From contig JAQUNQ010000014.1 of the NCBI GenBank assembly GCA_028717505.1, positions 1 to 15,832 on the forward strand: 15,832 bases of DNA. Direction: 5' to 3'. Shown piece after piece: positions 11,615-15,832 of this stretch. This stretch comes from Candidatus Peribacteraceae bacterium (GTDB lineage Bacteria > Patescibacteriota > Gracilibacteria > Peribacterales > Peribacteraceae). The number at the start of each line of letters is the position of its first letter. Within the stretch, counting starts at the first letter, position 1. The notes beneath the pieces were generated by a model that saw only the letters and a list, made by a program, of their open reading frames with translations, did not search any database and was not told where the DNA came from. The translations under genes and the position numbers were made by a program.

Positions 11615-13135
11615 GTGCGGCGCCTCTGCCTCATCATCATCGACGGGTTCGGGGTGGCGCCCCCGGGGCCCGGAAATGCGCGTTCTCTGGCGAAAATGCC
11701 CACCATCCGGCGTCTCGAGCGGGAGGTTCCCAACGTGATCATGGCGGCGGCGGGGAATGCGGCGGGCCTGCCTGAGGGGCAGCAGGGCGCGAGCGAGCCC
11801 GGGCACCTCATCATCGGGGCGGGTCGCATCGTGTGGCAGCCGCTCGAGGAGATCAATCGGGCCATCCGCTCGGGAGCCTTCTTCGAGAATCCGGTGCTCA
11901 CCGGTGCATGCGAGCGGGCGAAGAAGGCAGGGGTCCCCCTCCACTTCGTGGGCATCTACTCCACTGGTGGCGTTCATGGGAGCCACGAGCATGTTCATGC
12001 GCTCCTCAAGCTCGCAGCGGATCGCGGGGTCCCGGAGGTCCTCCTCCATCTCATCGGGGATGGCCGCGACGTGGCCGAGCAATACTTCTGCAACGATTTT
12101 GCGCTCCTCCGTGAGGAGCTGAAGAAGTACCCCTTCGCGAAGGTGGCCTCCCTCGTCGGCCGGTACTACGGCATGGATCGTGATCGTCAGTTCGCCACGC
12201 GTACGAAGGTGGCTTACGATCTTCTTGTGAAGGGGGAAGGGGAAGTCTGTGCCGATGTCTGCGCGGGGGCGCAGGCGTGGTATGCCAAGGCGCCGGACAA
12301 GCAGAAGACGGACTACTACATTCGCCCCCTGAAGACGTCTGCTTTTAAAGCCATCGGTCCGAAAGATGTCGTCCTCTGCACCAATTTCCGCGCCGATCGC
12401 ATGGCGCAGATCGTCTCCGCCCTCGCGGATGAGGATTTTCAGGCCTTCGAGCGGCCGGTGCGCGTCGCGGATGTCGTCTGCATGGGGCCGTACTCCAATC
12501 ATCTGCCGGTCGCGTACCCTCCCGGGAAGGTGGAGAACACGCTGGGGGAGGTGGTGTCGAAGGCCGGCTTGAAGCAGCTCAGGATCGCGGAGACGGACAA
12601 GATGCCGCACCTTACCTTCTTCTTCAACGCGCAGGTGCACGAGCCGTTTCCCGGCGAGGACCGCATTCTCGTCGAATCCCCGAAGGTGCCCAACTATGCG
12701 GATACTCCCGCCATGAGCGCGAAGGAGCTCACCGACCGGCTCATCGAGCAGGTGAAGCAGAAGAAGCACGATTTCATCGCGGCGAACTACGCCAATCCTG
12801 ATCTCGTGGGGCACGGCGGGAAACTTGACGCGGAGGTGCTCGCCTGCGAAGCCGTGGATCGCCAGCTTGGAAGACTGCTCCCCGCACTCGAGCAGGCGGG
12901 CTATGACTGGATCGTCACGTCCGATCACGGGAATGCCGAAGAAAAGTACTACCCGGGCACGACGACCATCTGTCCGAGTCACTCGAAGAATCCCGTGCAG
13001 ACCTTCGTCCACTCATCCGCCTATGCCTCCTCGAAGGCACTGGCCACGTTCACGGGCATCAAGGACATCGCTCCGATCTGCCTCACCATCATGGGATTAC
13101 CGGTTCCGAAGGAAATGCAGGAGGGAGGCAAGTAG
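11615..13135 (+). CDS. gpmI: 2,3-bisphosphoglycerate-independent phosphoglycerate mutase
   Basis: Interconverts 3- and 2-phosphoglycerate in glycolysis using two Mn2+ ions and a phosphoserine intermediate. The 506-residue length is standard. The alkaline-phosphatase-type domain is split as usual: IIIDGFG with D10, the nucleophile S60 in GLPEGQQGASEPGH (51-64), then the phosphotransferase insert with STGGVHGSHEH (116-126), GDGRD (148-152), GRYYGMDRD (182-190) and NFRADR (257-262). The C-terminal metal site follows with ETDKMPHLTFFFN (326-338), NPDLVGH (394-400), TSDHGN (435-440) and H456 in PSHSKNP. The nucleophile loop is slightly unusual (GASEPGH, where GNSEVGH is common). The start is GTG at 11615, with GTAGGTTAGGGG just before it. 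It is divergent from the membrane protein gene by 37 bp, so both promoters must overlap. Confidence 0.96.
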   Translation: MRRLCLIIIDGFGVAPPGPGNARSLAKMPTIRRLEREVPNVIMAAAGNAAGLPEGQQGASEPGHLIIGAGRIVWQPLEEINRAIRSGAFFENPVLTGACERAKKAGVPLHFVGIYSTGGVHGSHEHVHALLKLAADRGVPEVLLHLIGDGRDVAEQYFCNDFALLREELKKYPFAKVASLVGRYYGMDRDRQFATRTKVAYDLLVKGEGEVCADVCAGAQAWYAKAPDKQKTDYYIRPLKTSAFKAIGPKDVVLCTNFRADRMAQIVSALADEDFQAFERPVRVADVVCMGPYSNHLPVAYPPGKVENTLGEVVSKAGLKQLRIAETDKMPHLTFFFNAQVHEPFPGEDRILVESPKVPNYADTPAMSAKELTDRLIEQVKQKKHDFIAANYANPDLVGHGGKLDAEVLACEAVDRQLGRLLPALEQAGYDWIVTSDHGNAEEKYYPGTTTICPSHSKNPVQTFVHSSAYASSKALATFTGIKDIAPICLTIMGLPVPKEMQEGGK

Positions 13136-13166
13136 CAGGAGAGCGGCGGATGTCTTCAGCCGATTT

Positions 13167-13574
13167 TCAGCATGTGAGCTGGTCTACGCGGTGGGCGCTT
13201 CTTCCGGTTCCTACGTAGCCTGATTCCTTCCGGGAAGTGTGCTCCGGTTCCACGCCGCTCGCATCCGGTCCCGCTTCCCTGCTTGAAAGGGGGCGTTCCC
13301 CTGCCGCATGTGCGGTGCCGACCTTGAGGATGGGGTCACTCTCGAGTACGGCGAGCGTTCCTTCCGCTCGGCTTGCCGGTGATTGCACAGAGATAGTCCT
13401 TGTCGCAAGATTGATATCGACAAGGCGTCCATCACCTACGAGCGCCTCTTGAGTCTTCCTCAGTATTGTTCCACAGATGCGATCACAGTCATGGTGTTGG
13501 CCGCATTCTTTCCCTTTGTGCGAACATCCGACTTTTTCGGGAAGAATCCTGGCGTAGTGAATGGTGTTTTCCAT
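13167..13574 (-). CDS. Hypothetical Cys/His-containing protein (135 aa)
   Basis: Not recognised. The N-terminal third carries a CxxxxxxCxxxxxCxxxC-like cluster with His (CSHKGKECGQHHDCDRIC, about 17-34) that could bind a metal. A beta-rich middle (GDGRLVDINLATRTISVQ, about 48-65) leads to a polar C-terminal tail that is probably disordered. Codon use has more AGG, ACA, AGA and ATA than gpmI, so expression may be low or the gene recently acquired. ATG 13574 is the best start. Just upstream, a different frame starting at 13683 (MHPFRAEKGDFWTPEKAA...) also looks protein-like and runs past this ATG, so a longer two-frame gene joined by a +1 shift around TTTTTCCCCT (13575-13584) is possible. It lies tail to tail with gpmI, 31 nt apart. 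Confidence 0.5.
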   Translation of the reverse strand: MENTIHYARILPEKVGCSHKGKECGQHHDCDRICGTILRKTQEALVGDGRLVDINLATRTISVQSPASRAEGTLAVLESDPILKVGTAHAAGERPLSSREAGPDASGVEPEHTSRKESGYVGTGRSAHRVDQLTC

Positions 13575-13700
13575 AGGGGAAAAAGCTATCCCTTTGCATG
13601 GGGAGCGCAAGGTGTTTTGTGAAGTTGTCTGCCGCTTTTTCAGGGGTCCAAAAATCTCCTTTCTCTGCGCGGAAAGGGTGCATAGCAAGCTGGCTGGATC

Positions 13701-14030
13701 TCACGCGGCCATTGGCTCTGTCAGGGAGAGGACCTTCCCCTGTACCTGTGCGGCAGCAGCTTCTATTTCTTGTGCTGTATCAGCGTTCACGTGGATGGTG
13801 GTTCGACCCTTCTGTGAATCGGGAACCTGCTCCGTGGGAAGGGGCATGTTGATCGTCAGGTTCGCCGTACTCCCGAGGAGCGCTCGGAATCGATCGTAGA
13901 GTTCGAGACTCGGAAGCTCGACGCAGGCTCGTACCTGTCGTGCAAGTCTCTCATTGTGCGCATCGCGCGTCGCAATGAGTGTGGCGACATCGGGATGCTT
14001 GGTGGTGGCGGGTGGGACGCGGATGCCCAT
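13701..14030 (-). CDS. Hypothetical protein (109 aa)
   Basis: Unrecognised small soluble protein. It begins MGIRVPPATTKHPDV, has a helical centre (ATRDAHNERLARQVRACVELP, then YDRFRALLG) and a C-terminal part with alternating beta and helix (GRTTIHVNADTAQEIEAAAAQVQGKVLS). No signal peptide, membrane segment or Cys pair. The start is ATG 14030, supported by a reasonable promoter upstream (TTGCAT, 16-nt spacer, TATTAT). Codon use is close to that of neighbours. It is divergent from the epimerase gene with 73 bp between starts and lies upstream of the Cys/His protein gene on the same strand (126-nt gap). No functional hint beyond the glycan-gene neighbourhood. Confidence 0.6.
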   Translation of the reverse strand: MGIRVPPATTKHPDVATLIATRDAHNERLARQVRACVELPSLELYDRFRALLGSTANLTINMPLPTEQVPDSQKGRTTIHVNADTAQEIEAAAAQVQGKVLSLTEPMAA

Positions 14031-14050
14031 GAGAGAAGGGAGGGGGAGAA

Positions 14051-14078
14051 ATAATAGTTTCACTGTGCCTTCATGCAA
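14051..14078 (-). promoter_or_regulatory. Candidate promoter of the 109-aa hypothetical gene
   Basis: On the minus strand TTGCAT (14073-14078) and TATTAT (14051-14056) are separated by 16 nt, a good match at the -10 box. The same 73-bp divergent spacer also contains a weak plus-strand pair, TTCACT (14059-14064) and TATCCT (14081-14086), facing the epimerase gene, so the two promoters would overlap. Confidence 0.5.
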
Positions 14079-14103
14079 GCTATCCTGAGGGCATCTGCGT
14101 CTC

Positions 14104-15435
14104 ATGAAAGAGGTCACCTTCCGCTCACCGCGATTCTTGGAGGAAATCTCAGGCATGCCGAACCGGCATGTGCACCTCATCTTCATTGCGACGAAGCCGG
14201 ATATCATCAAGCAGATCCCCCTCTACCGCGAGCTCAAGAAGCGCGGGCACCTTGCAGTACTCGGGCACACCGGCCAGCACTATAGCGAGAACCTGAGCGG
14301 CGGGATGCTGAAGGAATTCGGCGTGGAGCCGGACTTCAACCTGAACGTGCGCGGGGAGATGCACGAGATCGTGAGTCAGATCATCGGAAGGCTGGGTTCT
14401 GTCATTAGTGAGCTCAAGAAGGCCGGCAAAGTCGTGATCCCGTACGTCCACGGCGACACGACCACGGCGATGGCGGCGAGTAACGCGGGGTTCTGCCACG
14501 GGTTCGCGTCGGTGCACGTGGAGGCGGGGATACGGACGTTAACGCCGGATTACCGGGGGTGGGGCGTAGGGCGTAGGGCGTGGGAAGGGGGAAATTGTGC
14601 GGAGTGGAGGACATTCCTCCTGGATCGGAAGAACTGGAAGCGCGGGAGCCTGGAGCCCTACCCCGAGCAGTTCAACACGCGCTGCAGCGAGTGTGCGACG
14701 GGCGTGCATCTGGCTCCGGTGGAGCTGGATCGGGAGTTCCTGCAGGCGGAGGGGTTTCCGGAGGATCGTGTCTTCGTAGTGGGCAACTCCGTGGTGGATG
14801 CCACGGAGGAGGCGCTCGCGCGGATCGGGCAATCCTCCGTCTTTGAGCGCTTCCCCGTCCTCGCGGACGGCGACTTCGTGCGCTTCTGCATTCACCGGCG
14901 GGAGAACTGCGGGTCGGACCGCCGCTTCCGTGCCCTCTACGATGCCCTGGTCGCCCTCGTGAAGGACGGGCGGAAAGTCCTCCTCATATCGATGATCCAG
15001 ACGGAGCGTGCCTTCGAGCGACTCGGGCTCCGGAAGGAGGTGGAGGCACTGGCGAAGAAGCACAAGAACTTCGTCTTCTCGCCCGTGTGGCCGGAGTACG
15101 TGGACGTGATCGCCGCTATGACGAAGGCTGCGGTGTGCGCGACGGACAGCGGTTCCATGCAGGAGGAGATGAATGCGCTCGGCGTGCCGTGCGTCACGCT
15201 CCGCTTCGGGTCCGACCGGAGCGAGTCGGCCATGGCCGGAGGCAACCTCATCGCCCCGCCCACAGATGCGAAGGTGGTGAAGGCGCTCATCGAGTTCGCG
15301 TGGGACAACAAGGACATGCGCGGAGCGCCGAAGATCTACGGGAAGAACGTGAGTGCGCAGTGCATCGATGCCGTGGAGAAAGTCCTGAAGGGCGGGGAGG
15401 TCTTCCGTGACGAAGAATCGCGCCTGAAGATGTGA
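14104..15435 (+). CDS. wecB: UDP-N-acetylglucosamine 2-epimerase-like protein
   Basis: Epimerises UDP-GlcNAc to UDP-ManNAc (or acts as a hydrolysing relative) for surface polysaccharide synthesis; cytoplasmic, GT-B-like fold. Motifs: LGHTGQHY (53-60), VHGDTTTAMA (116-125), SVHVEAGIRT with the conserved Glu (136-145), FCIHRREN with the catalytic-region His (261-268), ATDSGSMQEE (346-355) and VTLRFGSDRSES (364-375) in place of the usual R-TERPE. At 443 residues it exceeds the roughly 375 of E. coli WecB, mainly through a 35-45-residue insertion after AGIRT, which includes a Gly/Arg/Trp-rich run encoded by a 7-nt tandem repeat. ATG 14104 is listed; ATG 14155, after GGAGG (14139-14143), would remove 17 atypical residues and may be the true start. 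A ligase-like membrane protein gene follows after 24 nt. Confidence 0.88.
   Translation: MKEVTFRSPRFLEEISGMPNRHVHLIFIATKPDIIKQIPLYRELKKRGHLAVLGHTGQHYSENLSGGMLKEFGVEPDFNLNVRGEMHEIVSQIIGRLGSVISELKKAGKVVIPYVHGDTTTAMAASNAGFCHGFASVHVEAGIRTLTPDYRGWGVGRRAWEGGNCAEWRTFLLDRKNWKRGSLEPYPEQFNTRCSECATGVHLAPVELDREFLQAEGFPEDRVFVVGNSVVDATEEALARIGQSSVFERFPVLADGDFVRFCIHRRENCGSDRRFRALYDALVALVKDGRKVLLISMIQTERAFERLGLRKEVEALAKKHKNFVFSPVWPEYVDVIAAMTKAAVCATDSGSMQEEMNALGVPCVTLRFGSDRSESAMAGGNLIAPPTDAKVVKALIEFAWDNKDMRGAPKIYGKNVSAQCIDAVEKVLKGGEVFRDEESRLKM
14154..14170 (+). promoter_or_regulatory. Hairpin over an alternative epimerase start codon
   Basis: CATGCCG and CGGCATG form a 7-bp stem with a 3-nt loop. The left arm contains the ATG at 14155. 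If translation starts there, the stem would bury the start codon. If it starts at 14104, this is simply coding sequence. Confidence 0.35.
14562..14582 (+). repeat. 7-nt tandem repeat inside the epimerase gene
   Basis: Two exact copies of GGGCGTA and a third GGGCGTG, flanked by G-rich sequence on both sides (14555-14591). The 21-nt block preserves the frame and encodes part of a GWGVGRRAWEGG run. The complementary CCCTACG heptamer repeat resembles small dispersed microsatellites seen in other genomes; that is recollection, not a search. Confidence 0.8.
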
Positions 15436-15459
15436 ATTCCAGAGCATCCGCACTTTTTT

Positions 15460-15832
15460 ATGACGCAGCGACTCCGCGAACGGCTCACACTCCTCCTCCT
15501 TGCCGTCCTCCCGTTCCACGCGCTCCTCGTGACGGCGGGGACGAAGCTCCTGCTCGGTCCCGGACACGCGCCGCTCGCGATCCTGGCGCTGTGGAAGGAG
15601 GCCCTGCTCGGGCTCATCCTGCTGCTTGCCCTCCTTGAGGGAGTGCGCGGGAGAAATTTCTGGCGTGTCGATCTCATCGACGGGTTGATCATCGGTCTTC
15701 TCCTCCTCTCGTTCGCCGTGACGGCCGCGGTGCGGGTGGACGTGAAGACCACGCTCTTCGGCTTCAAGTACGACTTCCTTCCTCTGGCTGCCTTCCTCGT
15801 GGTGCGCCGCGCGCCGTGGTCCGCCGCTTTCC
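15460..15832 (+). CDS. O-antigen-ligase-like membrane protein, 5' part
   Basis: The window ends inside this frame; 124 codons are visible with no stop. It starts at ATG 15460 (MTQRLRERL), after TTTTTT but without a Shine-Dalgarno site. The visible part is a multi-pass membrane protein: hydrophobic helices near 10-26, 38-61, 73-91 and 103-115, with the segment LALWKEALLG (42-51) and FGFKYDFLPLAAF (100-112), which recall the N-terminal half of O-antigen ligase / polymerase (WaaL/Wzy-type) proteins. These join or polymerise lipid-linked glycans on the outer face of the membrane. The catalytic periplasmic loop would lie beyond the window, so this is a resemblance call. Its position 24 nt after the epimerase-like gene supports a glycan operon. 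Confidence 0.65.
   Translation, partial: MTQRLRERLTLLLLAVLPFHALLVTAGTKLLLGPGHAPLAILALWKEALLGLILLLALLEGVRGRNFWRVDLIDGLIIGLLLLSFAVTAAVRVDVKTTLFGFKYDFLPLAAFLVVRRAPWSAAF

Noticed and set aside
11345..13012. Minus-strand open frame of 555 codons opposite gpmI
   Set aside because: gpmI has complete catalytic motifs on the plus strand. The antisense translation is His/Arg/Asp-rich with no recognisable domain and overlaps the small membrane protein gene in another frame.
14539..15567. Minus-strand open frame of 342 codons opposite the epimerase gene
   Set aside because: It is a shadow of the epimerase codon bias, rich in Arg, His and Glu, with no motif.
1..15832. CRISPR array, tRNA, rRNA, transposase, toxin-antitoxin or phage genes
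   Set aside because: I looked for spaced direct repeats, tRNA-like cloverleaf ends and typical motifs of these families on both strands and saw none. A covariance-model search could still find a small RNA that I cannot see by eye.

Overview
The window is GC-rich and gene-dense, with short intergenic gaps, several very small proteins, frequent GTG starts and few recognisable Shine-Dalgarno sites. Gene content is bacterial: ribosomal proteins L35 and L20, TrmD, cofactor-independent phosphoglycerate mutase, a 2-oxoacid:ferredoxin oxidoreductase paired with flavodoxin, a lipoprotein DsbA-like thioredoxin, and glycan genes. My best guess is an uncultivated Candidate Phyla Radiation (Patescibacteria) lineage, perhaps Peregrinibacteria/Peribacteria-like. 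That placement rests on gene style and on the small palindromic and microsatellite insertions, not on a marker I could align.

Layout. 15-611 (+): rpmI then rplT. 663-2061 (-): two membrane proteins and a small soluble protein, one with an unclear start. 2159-3124 (-): a NIF3/DUF34 metal protein, divergent from an energy operon at 3244-6450 (+) of flavodoxin, a gamma-alpha fused oxidoreductase subunit (korA) and a beta subunit (korB), which ends at a likely terminator. 6511-6915 (+): a small helical hypothetical, tail to tail with a family 2 glycosyltransferase (6912-7874, -). 7916-8888 (+): trmD and a DUF167 protein. 8940-11577 (-): an apparent run of hypothetical membrane protein, WecG/TagA/CpsF glycosyltransferase, DsbA-like lipoprotein and RBBP9-type hydrolase. 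11615-13135 (+): gpmI. 13167-14030 (-): two small hypotheticals. 14104-15832 (+): a UDP-GlcNAc 2-epimerase-like gene and the start of an O-antigen-ligase-like membrane protein, so a surface-glycan locus probably continues past the right edge.

The most unusual signal is a pair of near-identical 28-nt palindromic elements (219-246 and 3748-3775). Each sits between two tightly packed operon genes, and each is preceded by a remnant copy of the 5' end of the downstream gene. In both cases the duplicated segment ends exactly at the GTCA that begins the palindrome. The remnants sit where the ancestral start codons would be expected: 3 nt after the rpmI stop, and in an ATGA overlap with the flavodoxin stop. 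The elements therefore appear to have inserted just inside start codons while an intact copy of the gene start was retained or rebuilt downstream. In-frame tandem repeats (9-mers in trmD, 7-mers in the epimerase gene), a perfect 24-bp palindrome and a cluster of three dyads near 9567-9675 add to a picture of a genome peppered with small repeats.
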